NCBI RefSeq assembly: GCF_034343125.1
Contig: NZ_CP139957.1
Location: 326,001 to 390,000 of the forward strand
DNA: 64,000 nt
Origin: Caldicellulosiruptor danielii
Lineage (GTDB): Bacteria > Bacillota > Thermoanaerobacteria > Caldicellulosiruptorales > Caldicellulosiruptoraceae
Reading direction: 5' to 3'
Shown here: positions 52,919 through 61,503 of the stretch, one piece after another
Position numbering within the stretch: the first letter of the stretch is position 1
How the letters are laid out: every line of letters starts with the position of its first letter
Notes under the pieces: model-generated
What the model was told of the DNA's origin: nothing
What the model saw: the letters and a program-made list of their open reading frames with translations, nothing else
Databases searched by the model: none
Translations under genes and position numbers: made by a program

Positions 52919-53796
52919 GAAAAAAGAGATTTTCAAATTTTTATTACGACTATATTCAGCCTATACTTACAAATAAAAAATCTCTAATGGGATTGATAAT
53001 ACTTTCTTTTTTTATTTTGATGGCAACCATAGGACCATTGATAGTTCCGTTGAATATGAATTCTAACTTTGCAGAAAGGTATCAAAAACCTTCACTTAAA
53101 CACCCATTTGGCACAGACTATTTTGGAGTTGATATATTTCAGCAAATTGTTCATGGATCAAGGTCTGTAATTTCACTTACTTTACTTGCGAGCCTCTTTG
53201 CAGTTGTGATAGGTACAATTTTTGGTGTTGCTCGAGGATATATTGAGGGGATTGCAGGGAAGATTTTAGATACAATCATCACGGTATTTTTAGTCATCCC
53301 TTCATTTCCTGCACTTTTGATTTTAGCGGCGATATTTACAAATGCTAAATTAAACGCTGTTGAAATTGCACTACTGGTTGCTATCTGGTTATGGGCTCCA
53401 TTGGCAAAACAGATATCAGCTCAGGTACTTACTATTAAGTCAAAAGAGTTTATAGAAGCATCAAAAATGCTAAACATGGGACTTGGTTACATACTATTTA
53501 GTGACATTGCAAAACTTTTAATACCTTATATCTTTATAAATTTTGTAACGCAGATAAAAAGTGCAATGGAATTTTCAATAGGACTGATGTTTTTAGGACT
53601 TGCAAAATTTGATCCTACTCACTGGGGGATAATGTTAAATTATGCTTTGTACCAAGCAGGGGCATTATATACACCTAAGGGGTTTCACTATCCATTTTTT
53701 ATAATCCTCAATATTGTCCTGCTAATTTATGGGGGAATATTACTGGCCCAAGGAATTGAAGAAGTGTTTAATCCTAAACTTCGGGGGCATGAATAG
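52915..53796 (+). CDS. OppC/DppC-type ABC transporter permease
   Basis: 293 residues, complete. N-terminal cytoplasmic part, one membrane segment (about 22-45), a periplasmic stretch with HPFGTDYFGVDIFQQIVHGSRSVI (the OppC_N/OppC signature) and five further segments; the EAA-type loop reads LTIKSKEFIEASKMLNMGLGYI. It pairs with the truncated permease upstream and the two ATPases downstream. The substrate may be peptides or, as common in this genus, oligosaccharides. Without its partner permease and with no binding-protein gene nearby it is probably non-functional. Confidence 0.88.
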   Translation: MRKKRFSNFYYDYIQPILTNKKSLMGLIILSFFILMATIGPLIVPLNMNSNFAERYQKPSLKHPFGTDYFGVDIFQQIVHGSRSVISLTLLASLFAVVIGTIFGVARGYIEGIAGKILDTIITVFLVIPSFPALLILAAIFTNAKLNAVEIALLVAIWLWAPLAKQISAQVLTIKSKEFIEASKMLNMGLGYILFSDIAKLLIPYIFINFVTQIKSAMEFSIGLMFLGLAKFDPTHWGIMLNYALYQAGALYTPKGFHYPFFIILNIVLLIYGGILLAQGIEEVFNPKLRGHE

Positions 53797-53798
53797 AG

Positions 53799-54779
53799 AT
53801 GAATTGTTTGTTGAAAGTTTCTAATCTCAAAGCAATTTATTTGGTAAGAGAGGGTACCATAAAAGCCACAGATGACGTGTCGTTTGAGATTTTTGAAAAT
53901 ACCGCTGCAGCAATTGTAGGAGAGAGTGCGTCAGGCAAAAGTACAATAATTGAAGCAATGACAAGAACTTTACCACCCAATGGAAGGATTCTTTCAGGTA
54001 CTGTTGAGTACAAAGGAAAGGATCTTTTAAAAATTACCGAAGAGGAATTGAGAACAATCAGGTGGAAAGAGATAGCACTTGTTCCTCAAGCAGCTCAGCA
54101 ATCATTAAATCCTACTATGAAAATTATTGACCATTTTAAAGATACAGTACAAGCCCATGGGATAAACTGGAGTAAGGACGAATTGATAAATAGAGCCTCT
54201 GAAAAGATAAAGATGGTAAGACTTAATCCTGAGACTGTGCTTAATGCCTATCCTATGCAGCTTTCAGGTGGTATGAAACAGCGGGTGTTAATAGCACTGG
54301 CATTGCTTCTTGAACCTAAAATTCTAATACTTGATGAACCAACTTCTGCTTTAGATGTTTTAACCCAGGCACATATCATTCAGCTGCTAAAAGACCTTAA
54401 AAAGAAACTCAATATTACACTTATTTTTGTAACTCACGACATTGCAGTTGCAGCAGAACTTGCTGACAATATTTTTGTAATTTATGGCGGATGTTTGGTG
54501 GAATGCAGCCCAACTTTTGAAATTTTCAAAAATCCTAAACATCCTTATACTGAAGGTTTAATAAATTCGATCATGGGAATTAATGCGGATATGTCGAAAA
54601 TAAAAGCAATCCCTGGTGACCCGCCAAGTTTGCTTAATCCTCCTTCTGGATGCAGATTCCATCCACGATGTGAACATGTAATGGACATTTGCAAGAAAGT
54701 CAGACCACCACTTGTTCAGCTTTCAAGTGGAACGAAGGTAGCATGCCATTTGTATGAAGAAGGAGGATATAGAGAATGA
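53799..54779 (+). CDS. OppD/DppD-type ABC transporter ATPase
   Basis: 326 residues. Walker A GESASGKST (near residue 40), Q-loop LVPQAAQQSLNP, signature LSGGMKQRVLIALAL, Walker B KILILDEPTSALD and the switch His in VTHD. The C-terminal oligopeptide-transporter extension has the cysteine motif CRFHPRCEHVMDIC and ends [13 protein letters not shown], so it is complete. Starts 2 bases after oppC and overlaps the next gene by 4. It should power an importer of peptides or oligosaccharides. Confidence 0.92.
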   Translation: MNCLLKVSNLKAIYLVREGTIKATDDVSFEIFENTAAAIVGESASGKSTIIEAMTRTLPPNGRILSGTVEYKGKDLLKITEEELRTIRWKEIALVPQAAQQSLNPTMKIIDHFKDTVQAHGINWSKDELINRASEKIKMVRLNPETVLNAYPMQLSGGMKQRVLIALALLLEPKILILDEPTSALDVLTQAHIIQLLKDLKKKLNITLIFVTHDIAVAAELADNIFVIYGGCLVECSPTFEIFKNPKHPYTEGLINSIMGINADMSKIKAIPGDPPSLLNPPSGCRFHPRCEHVMDICKKVRPPLVQLSSGTKVACHLYEEGGYRE

Positions 54780-55693
54780 GCGAAATTGCCATAAAAGCAC
54801 AGAATGTAAGTAAAATTTATTCTCAAGGATTGTTTAGAAAAAAATATAAATTAGTACTTGATAATATAAATTTAGAAGTCAAAAAAGGCGATAGATTAGT
54901 TATTATTGGCGAAAGTGGTATGGGGAAGACTACACTTGCAAGAATATTGGCAAACCTTGATGCACCATCATCTGGTGATGTATACTGGTTTGGGACAAGT
55001 TTAAAAGATGTAAATGGAAATGAGTACAAACATTTGAGAAAAAAAGTTCAGTATGTTCATCAAGACCCCTATGCATCTTTGCATCCATCAAAGACCATTT
55101 TTAAGATAATAGCTGACCCGTTGAAGAAGTGTCAGGGTCTTACAGGGAAAAAGTTAGAGGAAAAGGTCTATGATCTTTTAGAGATGGTTGGGCTGATGCC
55201 ACCTGACTATTTTTTTAATAAATATCCACACCATTTATCTGGTGGTGGACGCCAGCGACTTGCAATTGCACGGGCGCTGACTGCACAGCCTGAGATACTA
55301 ATTGCTGATGAACCTATAAGTATGATTGACATGTCACTCAGGGCTGCGATAATAAAGTTGTTAAAAGACCTAAATGACAAACATAATATTACTGTCATAC
55401 TCATTTTACATGATATTGGAGCAGCAAGGTATTTTACTTATGAAAAGGGTGAGATAGCAGTTTTATATGGTGGTAGAATTGTTGAAAAAGGGACAAGTGA
55501 AGAGGTAATAACAAGACCTATTCATCCTTATACAAAAGTACTTATTAGTTCAAGCCCTATTGCAGATCCAGAGCTGGCAAGAAATAGAGAAATCGAACAG
55601 CTAAGGTCGTATGACCCACCAGTAAGAAGGCCTGAGAGACAAAGAACTGTCCATTTTCACACGCATGTAACTATTTTGTTGATAAGTGTTTGA
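54776..55693 (+). CDS. OppF/DppF-type ABC transporter ATPase, C-terminus frameshifted
   Basis: 305 residues. Walker [10 protein letters not shown] (about residue 43), signature [16 protein letters not shown] and Walker [14 protein letters not shown] are intact, so ATPase activity may remain. Beyond [10 protein letters not shown] the reading changes: a one-base loss near 55645 gives [15 protein letters not shown] and a stop. The next frame continues the expected tail [14 protein letters not shown]...HYVACHVFKD to a TAG at 55759-55761. The four-cysteine C-terminal motif typical of these ATPases is thus out of frame. The ancestral gene was 54776-55761. Confidence 0.85.
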   Translation: MSEIAIKAQNVSKIYSQGLFRKKYKLVLDNINLEVKKGDRLVIIGESGMGKTTLARILANLDAPSSGDVYWFGTSLKDVNGNEYKHLRKKVQYVHQDPYASLHPSKTIFKIIADPLKKCQGLTGKKLEEKVYDLLEMVGLMPPDYFFNKYPHHLSGGGRQRLAIARALTAQPEILIADEPISMIDMSLRAAIIKLLKDLNDKHNITVILILHDIGAARYFTYEKGEIAVLYGGRIVEKGTSEEVITRPIHPYTKVLISSSPIADPELARNREIEQLRSYDPPVRRPERQRTVHFHTHVTILLISV

Positions 55694-55787
55694 GCGTCAC
55701 ACCTGAACTTGAGAAGGTAAATACAAACCATTACGTTGCATGCCATGTTTTTAAAGATTAGATTGAGAAATTGATGGAGATGAGAAG

Positions 55788-55961
55788 ATGCAAAAATTTT
55801 ATTTTTTTCTTTCGGTGATTGTAATTGTATTGTCATTAATCTGGTTATTTTATTTTAGAAGAAATGGGGTAGAATTTGTATTAGTAGTATGTGCACTGAT
55901 AATTGCAATTGACAATATCCTTATTTTAATTTGGCTAACTAATAAAAGAAAAAAACCATAG
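55788..55961 (+). CDS. 57-residue membrane protein, unknown
   Basis: A short frame beginning MQKFYFFLSVIVIVLSLIW, with a strong ribosome site (GGAGATGAG) just before the ATG at 55788. It has two predicted membrane segments (about residues 5-23 and 30-50) separated by FRRNGVEF, and a basic tail KRKKP. A terminator follows the stop by 4 bases, which supports it as the last gene of the ABC operon. No family recognised. Confidence 0.6.
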   Translation: MQKFYFFLSVIVIVLSLIWLFYFRRNGVEFVLVVCALIIAIDNILILIWLTNKRKKP

Positions 55962-55964
55962 ATG

Positions 55965-55990
55965 GGCTGTCAAGACAAAGACAGCCTTTA
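55965..55990 (+). terminator. Rho-independent terminator
   Basis: GGCTGTC (55965-55971) pairs with GACAGCC (55980-55986), followed by TTTATT. Confidence 0.8.
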
Positions 55991-56054
55991 TTATTATAGG
56001 CTTGTGGGCATGTTTAAAGCACCTGCTGGTGGTTAAAAATTGTTTAAGAAAGAT

Positions 56055-56084
56055 TTGGTTTTTATTAAACTTATCTGGTATAAT
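56055..56084 (+). promoter_or_regulatory. Promoter of the glycosylation genes
   Basis: TTGGTT (56055-56060) and TATAAT (56079-56084), spacer 18, about 34 bases before the start codon. Confidence 0.6.
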
Positions 56085-56117
56085 ATTTAATAAACAAATA
56101 ACACTCAGGAGAACAAA

Positions 56118-57065
56118 ATGCAACCCAAGGTATACTTTGTAATTCCCTGTTTTAACGAAGAAGAAATGTTGCCTTTCACGATTCAAAAGATGGGTGAAAA
56201 ACTACAGAGCCTCATTGAAAAAGGGCTAATTTCTAATGAAAGCAAGGTTGTTTTTGTTGATGATGGAAGTAAAGATAGAACTTGGGATCTAATCAAAGCT
56301 GCCACAGAGGATAAGAGATTTTTGGGTGTCAAACTTTCGCGAAACTGTGGGCATCAAAACGCCCTTATGGCAGGAATGAGCTATGCTGTAAAGTTTGCTG
56401 ATTGTATAATTACATTGGATGCTGATTTGCAGGACGATATCAATGTCATTGATGAGTTTATTCAAAAGTACAAGGAAGGTTATGAGATTGTGTATGGAGT
56501 GAGAAGCAGCAGAAAAACAGATACGTTTTTCAAAAGGTTTACTGCAGAAGGCTTTTATAAACTAATGAAGGCATTTGGAGTTGAGATTGTTTTTAATCAT
56601 GCTGATTACAGGCTCATGAGTAAAAGAGCAGTCCAGTATCTTTTGCAGTTTGAAGAGAGAAACTTGTTCTTAAGAGGTATGATTCCTTTAATTGGCTTAA
56701 AATCAACAGTTGTCTACTATGAAAGATTAGAAAGAGTAGCAGGAAAGACAAAGTATCCGCTCAAGAAAATGCTCTCTTTTGCTTTTGAAGGGATTACATC
56801 TTTTTCGGTAAAGCCCATAAAGTATATCACAACAGCTGGTTTTTTGATGTTTTTGCTAAGTCTTGTAATTCTTATATATGCGATAGTACAGAAATTAAGA
56901 GGACAAGCTGTCACAGGCTGGACTTCGCTTACAATTTCAATTTGGTTTATAGGCGGGCTTCAGCTTGTTGCCTTAGGGCTCATTGGTGAGTATATTGGCA
57001 AAATTTATAAAGAGGTCAAAAGAAGACCTTTATACTTCATTGAGGAGATAGCAGGGGATGAATAA
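56118..57065 (+). CDS. GtrB/DPM1-like glycosyltransferase family 2
   Basis: 315 residues. GT2 fold: VIPCFNEEEMLPFTIQK at the start, FVDDGSKDRTW near 55 and LDADLQDD near 118 (DxD metal site). Two C-terminal membrane segments (about 232-255 and 270-292) are as in GtrB, which transfers a sugar from UDP-sugar to undecaprenyl phosphate. It overlaps the next gene, a GtrA-like flippase, by 8 bases, the usual Gtr layout. It supplies the lipid-linked sugar for the GT-C enzyme two genes on. Confidence 0.9.
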   Translation: MQPKVYFVIPCFNEEEMLPFTIQKMGEKLQSLIEKGLISNESKVVFVDDGSKDRTWDLIKAATEDKRFLGVKLSRNCGHQNALMAGMSYAVKFADCIITLDADLQDDINVIDEFIQKYKEGYEIVYGVRSSRKTDTFFKRFTAEGFYKLMKAFGVEIVFNHADYRLMSKRAVQYLLQFEERNLFLRGMIPLIGLKSTVVYYERLERVAGKTKYPLKKMLSFAFEGITSFSVKPIKYITTAGFLMFLLSLVILIYAIVQKLRGQAVTGWTSLTISIWFIGGLQLVALGLIGEYIGKIYKEVKRRPLYFIEEIAGDE

Positions 57066-57489
57066 TTTTAGCTATTTTGTAGAAAAGATAAATTTGTACA
57101 AAAAACAAATAGTCCAGCTTGTGAAATTTTCGATAGTTGGGGTTATAAATACGGCAGTTGACTTTGCAGTATTTTTTCTTTTTTATTCTGTCTTTCATAT
57201 CAGTTACTCACTCAGTCAGGTTTTTGGATACACAAGCGGCATGATAAATAGCTTTATAATGAACAAAAAATGGACATTCGAAGACAAGACTACCGGCAAA
57301 ATAATAATTAAAAAGTTATTGAAATTCGTTATTACAAACCTTGTTTCATTAGGATGCTCAATTGTTGTGTTAAGACTTTCAAAAACCTACCTATCAAATT
57401 CAATTTTAATTGCCAAAGTTCTTGCAACTATTTGCGCTCAAGTGATAAACTATTTATCGTATAAATACTGGGTATTTAGCAAATTTTGA
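57058..57489 (+). CDS. GtrA family membrane protein (lipid-linked sugar flippase type)
   Basis: 143 residues with four membrane segments: KFSIVGVINTAVDFAVFFLFYSV, an SQVFGYTSGMINSFIMNKKWTFED signature, then two more ending LSYKYWVFSKF. The signature N-K-W-T-F is typical of GtrA/DUF family proteins. It is thought to flip undecaprenyl-phosphate-sugar across the membrane. Overlap with the GT2 gene and a 11-base gap to the GT-C gene indicate one operon. Confidence 0.9.
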   Translation: MNNFSYFVEKINLYKKQIVQLVKFSIVGVINTAVDFAVFFLFYSVFHISYSLSQVFGYTSGMINSFIMNKKWTFEDKTTGKIIIKKLLKFVITNLVSLGCSIVVLRLSKTYLSNSILIAKVLATICAQVINYLSYKYWVFSKF

Positions 57490-57500
57490 AAAGGTAGGGT

Positions 57501-58934
57501 ATGTGGATGCAAAATACAATAGGAAAACTTGACTCATTTTTTAAATACATTGTTGTAGGGCTTTTAGGATTTGCCATTGTTTTATCATTTCAGTTTCGGA
57601 TAGTTGCTCTTACACATAAAAAGATAAGCTTTGTTATAATGGTTATTCTTCTTTTAGCAGCTTTTTTAATCCTTAATATTTGGCTTTTTATATTTCAAAA
57701 AGTGGCGAACAAAAAACTCACTATGCTCTTTTTAATTCTTGTGATAGCAGCTCCAAGACTTTTATGGGTTTTTTTGATGCCAACAAAGCCAGTTTCGGAT
57801 TATTTGTGTTTTTATTCCTATGCCCAAAAAGCTTCTCAAGGTTTTTTAAAAGGGTATGACATGACTTTTACACTCTTTAGGTTCAGATTTGGATATTCAT
57901 TAATTTTGGCACATGTTTTCAAGATTTTTGGAAGCAGCATAATTGTAGGAAAACTTTTCAATGTCTTTCTTTCAGTGATTTTAGGACTTATTATATATTT
58001 TACTGTTGACTATCTTTTTGGCAAAGAAGCAGCCACATATTCAGCAGTTTTATACGCCTTCTGGCCATCACAGATAATGTATAATTCTGTGTTAGCCTCT
58101 GAGCATCCGTTTATTGTATTTTTTATGCTGGGGCTGTATTTTTTGATAAGGGCGATAAAAGAGAAAAAAGCTATTTTTGGCTTATTTGCAGGAGTGTTTG
58201 TGGCAATTGCAAATCATATAAGACCTGTTGCTGTTGTGATCATAATTGCCACAGTTTTCTTGTTTGCACTAAAAGCTCTTTGTAAAGATTTTAAAAACTT
58301 AAAGATTGCTATCTTAAGTATAATTTCATACGTTGTTACATTCTACACATTAGGATATCTAATTTTTTGTCTCACAGGCATTCCAGTGTGGAAAACGTCA
58401 ATGGGGCTTAATCTCATGATTGGCACAGACTATACAACATATGGCATGAACAATCCTAAACATTCTTTGTTTGTTAAAACATATGGTTATGATTTTCAAA
58501 AGATGCATGGTGAGGCTATGAAAATAGGTTTAGAGAGACTCAGAAAAGAGACAAGAAAATTTATTGCTATTCTCCCTCGCAAACATGCCATTATCTGGGG
58601 AGATGATAGCTTTGGGTATTTTTGGAGTACTTTTAGGGTTTACAAAGCTACACCTTTTGTAAATCTTGTAAAAAATCATCCGACTATTTTCTATGTGTTT
58701 TCTCAGCTATATTACTATGTAATTTTGATTTACATCATTTTAGGAATTCTCTCATCTAAGAGAAACGCCAACAAAGAAATTTTTCTTTTGTTAGATCTAA
58801 TATTCCTTGGCTATGTTGCATTGCACATATTCTTAGAAGTTCAGCCACGTTATCACTACCCTACAATTTTCACACTCTTTTTGTTAAGCGGCCAAGGAGT
58901 GAAGTGGCTGAGAGAGAAATTTAAAAGATTTTAA
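57501..58934 (+). CDS. GT-C fold membrane glycosyltransferase (ArnT/PMT-like)
   Basis: 477 residues with 11-13 hydrophobic segments. After the first two or three segments comes PTKPVSDYLCFYSYA; the Asp in the first outer loop is the usual catalytic residue of GT-C enzymes (about residue 96). The final loop HIFLEVQPRYHYPTIFTLF resembles the end of the dolichyl-/undecaprenyl-phosphate sugar transferases. It should use the lipid-linked sugar made and flipped by the two preceding gene products to modify a surface polymer or protein. Stop codon overlaps the convergent radical SAM gene by 4 bases. Confidence 0.82.
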   Translation: MWMQNTIGKLDSFFKYIVVGLLGFAIVLSFQFRIVALTHKKISFVIMVILLLAAFLILNIWLFIFQKVANKKLTMLFLILVIAAPRLLWVFLMPTKPVSDYLCFYSYAQKASQGFLKGYDMTFTLFRFRFGYSLILAHVFKIFGSSIIVGKLFNVFLSVILGLIIYFTVDYLFGKEAATYSAVLYAFWPSQIMYNSVLASEHPFIVFFMLGLYFLIRAIKEKKAIFGLFAGVFVAIANHIRPVAVVIIIATVFLFALKALCKDFKNLKIAILSIISYVVTFYTLGYLIFCLTGIPVWKTSMGLNLMIGTDYTTYGMNNPKHSLFVKTYGYDFQKMHGEAMKIGLERLRKETRKFIAILPRKHAIIWGDDSFGYFWSTFRVYKATPFVNLVKNHPTIFYVFSQLYYYVILIYIILGILSSKRNANKEIFLLLDLIFLGYVALHIFLEVQPRYHYPTIFTLFLLSGQGVKWLREKFKRF

Positions 58935-59926
58935 TATTGTTCATAAAATTCTCTTGGCCCAAGGTCAAATGCTTCGAAGTTTTTCTCTAATACCAAAAAC
59001 CTTCTTATGTCAAAGCACAGACTGCATTTGTGAAGATAGGCTTTTTGAGGCTGGTATCCAAAATTTTCTTTAGCAAACTTAAAAAGCTCATGAATACCTT
59101 TTGTGTAGAGCATATTTACAAAGAAATACTTTTTGCTATCAAGCTCTTTTTCCAAGTCGTCAATAGAAATTTTAAATCCCACACATGGGTTTGGAATAAA
59201 ATTTCCAAAAAGGTCCATGTGAAAATGAGTCTTGCTGTTCAGTTCATGGCAAGGGGAGGAGTTTTCTATTATTTCATCAACGCTCTTTTTTGGAAAGAAC
59301 TCTTCAAAGGTTTTTATTGCCCTTCCATTTAGTGTAAGATAATAGTGCAAAGGTAACGATTTTACATAGTTTTCTCCAAAGGTAGCTATATACTCTGAAA
59401 AGGAGTGTGTTTTTTCAATGTCGAATCTTTTTATCTCAGGCAAAAATCCTTCTATCCATGGGAAGATTTCAATCCCAACTTCTTTTAAAAGGTTTATTAG
59501 CTTTAACACTTTTTTGAGCGGAATGTATTCGTTGTGAAATGGACTTATTGATACCAAAATAGTTTCTATTCCAAGGTTTTTTAGCTCTTTTAGCTTTTGC
59601 CTTGCCTCTTTTTCATTTTCCACCCATGATGCGTTTGTCTCTATGTATTCAATGTAAATCCCATTTTCATTTGCTTTATTGATGACCTTTTTTAGTCCTT
59701 CAAAATTTAAGAATGGTTCACCGCCACCTATATGGACTGAGAAAATTCCAAACTTTCTTAATGCTTTAAATACTTTGTCTGCTATCTCTTCTGTCATATA
59801 TTCTTTTTTCCAGGATGGAGAACTGTTGTAAAGACAGTGTTTGCAGGCAGAAGAACAGTAGTAGTTTGTGATGACACCACCTGAAAAAAGTCTTTCAATT
59901 TTAAGCTTTCCAACATATTTTTCCAA
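58931..59926 (-). CDS. Radical SAM protein with C-terminal cysteine motif, unknown substrate
   Basis: 331 residues. CX3CX2C motif in YYCSSACKHCLYN near residues 24-31, GGGEPFLNFEG near 70 (SAM contact), and additional cysteines later: SPCHELN near 225, NPCVGF near 245 and KCSLCFDIR near 307. The last set could bind a second cluster as in SPASM/twitch proteins. The TTG at 59926 is 9 bases after GGAGG. No peptide precursor or partner gene was found next to it. The family is not identified. Confidence 0.75.
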   Translation of the reverse strand: MEKYVGKLKIERLFSGGVITNYYCSSACKHCLYNSSPSWKKEYMTEEIADKVFKALRKFGIFSVHIGGGEPFLNFEGLKKVINKANENGIYIEYIETNASWVENEKEARQKLKELKNLGIETILVSISPFHNEYIPLKKVLKLINLLKEVGIEIFPWIEGFLPEIKRFDIEKTHSFSEYIATFGENYVKSLPLHYYLTLNGRAIKTFEEFFPKKSVDEIIENSSPCHELNSKTHFHMDLFGNFIPNPCVGFKISIDDLEKELDSKKYFFVNMLYTKGIHELFKFAKENFGYQPQKAYLHKCSLCFDIRRFLVLEKNFEAFDLGPREFYEQY

Positions 59927-59961
59927 TTTTCACAGCCTCCTTTTTAATTTTTCGAAAGTGC

Positions 59962-59989
59962 TTGCCTATTTTTTGATAACTGTTATAAT
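59962..59989 (+). promoter_or_regulatory. yajC promoter
   Basis: TTGCCT (59962-59967) and TATAAT (59984-59989), spacer 16, in the divergent gap between the radical SAM gene and yajC. Confidence 0.55.
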
Positions 59990-60047
59990 ATTATTATGCA
60001 TAATTTTGATCTGAAAAATCAAACGGTGGCAGGGGGATAAAAAGTTT

Positions 60048-60413
60048 ATGAGCTTGAGTAATCTTTTATTTGAAATTGTGTATGCAGCAGGTAATCAAAG
60101 CTCTCAGCAACAGGCGCCGGCAGGAGCAACAGCACTTGCTTTACTTGCACAGTTCATACCTCTTATATTGATGTTTGTAGTCCTCTACCTTCTCATAATT
60201 GTTCCACAGAGAAGAAGAGAGAAACAGTTCAGAGAGATGATTAATTCTTTAATTGTGGGAGATGAGATAGTCACAAACGCTGGAATTATCGGCAAAATTG
60301 TAAATATAAAAGATGATATTTTGACAATTGAAGTTGGAGCTGACAGGGTAAAGCTCAAAATTTACAAGTGGGCAGTCAAAGAGGTTTTGAAAAAGGCTGA
60401 ACCAAAAGATTAA
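60048..60413 (+). CDS. yajC: Preprotein translocase subunit YajC
   Basis: 121 residues. A glutamine/alanine-rich start, one membrane segment (about 33-53, FIPLILMFVVLYLLIIVPQ) and the YajC domain RRREKQFREMINSLIVGDEIVTNAGIIGKIV. It joins SecDF at the Sec translocon. The ATG at 60048 is 11 bases after GGGGG. Neither secD nor secF follows; the gene is closed by its own terminator. Confidence 0.93.
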   Translation: MSLSNLLFEIVYAAGNQSSQQQAPAGATALALLAQFIPLILMFVVLYLLIIVPQRRREKQFREMINSLIVGDEIVTNAGIIGKIVNIKDDILTIEVGADRVKLKIYKWAVKEVLKKAEPKD

Positions 60414-60421
60414 AAATAGAA

Positions 60422-60462
60422 ATGGTTCTGAGGGCTTGAAGTCTTCAGAGCCATTTATTTTT
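60422..60462 (+). terminator. Rho-independent terminator of yajC
   Basis: ATGGTTCTGA (60422-60431) and TCAGAGCCAT (60445-60454) with one G-U pair, followed by a T-rich run. Confidence 0.85.
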
Positions 60463-60490
60463 AAATGTTATCAACAACTTTAAAAAAGGA

Positions 60491-61339
60491 GTGAATCCAG
60501 CCATCACAAAAACTGAGCTTTTAAGTCTTCTTGAAAAATATGGACTTTCTCCAAATAAAAAGCTCGGCCAGAACTTTTTGGTTGATGAAAATGTAGTAAG
60601 AAAAATCATTTTATTTTCCCAGGTTGAAGGAAAAGAAGTTATTGAGATAGGTGCAGGCCCTGGAACACTTACAGTTTATTTGGCAAAGGCTGCGCAGAAA
60701 GTGTTTGCTGTTGAGATTGACAAAAAAATATTGAATGTCTTAAAAGAGGTTTGCCAGGCTATTTCTAATGTCCAAATAGTAAATAGTGATTTTCTTGAAC
60801 TCAATGTTAAGGATTTAACAAATGGTAATAAAGTATATGTTGTTGGCAACCTGCCATATTATATCACATCGCAGATACTCTTTAAACTTTTTGAAGAAAG
60901 AGAGTGTATAGACAAGTTTACCATAATGGTTCAAAAAGAGGTTGCACAAAGACTTTTAGCAAAACCTGGAACAAAAGAGTATGGGAATCTCACCGTCGCA
61001 ATGAATTTTTACTGTGAGATAGAGGATTATTTTTATGTCAGCAAAAATGTTTTTTACCCTAAACCCGAAGTCGATTCTGCGGTCTTGAGAGCAAGGTTCA
61101 AAATTAAAAAGCCTAATGTTGATGAAGAGAAGTTTTTTAAAATAGTCCATGTATGTTTTTCAACCCGCCGAAAGACAATTCTAAATGCTCTTTCAAACCA
61201 GTTTGATATTGAAAAAGATAAGCTAAAAAAGATTATCCACATGGCTGAACTTCATGAAAACTTAAGAGCAGAAGACCTATCATTGGATAACTATATAAGA
61301 CTTTACCAATGCTTTGAAGAGGAATTTTCTAAAAGTTAA
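60491..61339 (+). CDS. rsmA: 16S rRNA dimethyladenosine transferase
   Basis: 282 residues. KKLGQNFLVDENVVRKI near residue 22, SAM-binding EIGAGPGTLTVYLA near 52, catalytic VGNLPYYITSQILFKL near 118 and the C-terminal STRRKTILNAL. It methylates A1518 and A1519 of 16S rRNA. The GTG at 60491 lies directly on the AAAGGAG ribosome site; the only other codon at normal spacing is an ATC at 60503, so the true start is uncertain. Confidence 0.95.
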   Translation: MNPAITKTELLSLLEKYGLSPNKKLGQNFLVDENVVRKIILFSQVEGKEVIEIGAGPGTLTVYLAKAAQKVFAVEIDKKILNVLKEVCQAISNVQIVNSDFLELNVKDLTNGNKVYVVGNLPYYITSQILFKLFEERECIDKFTIMVQKEVAQRLLAKPGTKEYGNLTVAMNFYCEIEDYFYVSKNVFYPKPEVDSAVLRARFKIKKPNVDEEKFFKIVHVCFSTRRKTILNALSNQFDIEKDKLKKIIHMAELHENLRAEDLSLDNYIRLYQCFEEEFSKS

Positions 61340-61420
61340 AATGAACTCTTAATACTTGGTAATAAATGCAACTAAAAAGACGAATAAATTTCATTTATCC
61401 TTAAAAAGAGTATTTTATTT

Positions 61421-61450
61421 TTGACAATTTCCACTTCGGTAATGTATAAT
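61421..61450 (+). promoter_or_regulatory. pckG promoter
   Basis: Consensus TTGACA (61421-61426) and TATAAT (61445-61450), spacer 18. A small palindrome AATTGCAATT at 61459-61468 covers the start region and could be a regulator site. Confidence 0.8.
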
Positions 61451-61503
61451 ATAATACAAATTGCAATTATCACAAACAAAACTTGCAAGGTGGTGGTGAA
61501 AAG

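Noticed and set aside
58931..60047. RiPP cluster around the orphan radical SAM gene
   Set aside because: No short precursor-like frame with a ribosome site lies upstream of 59926 or near its 3' end, and no peptidase or exporter is adjacent.
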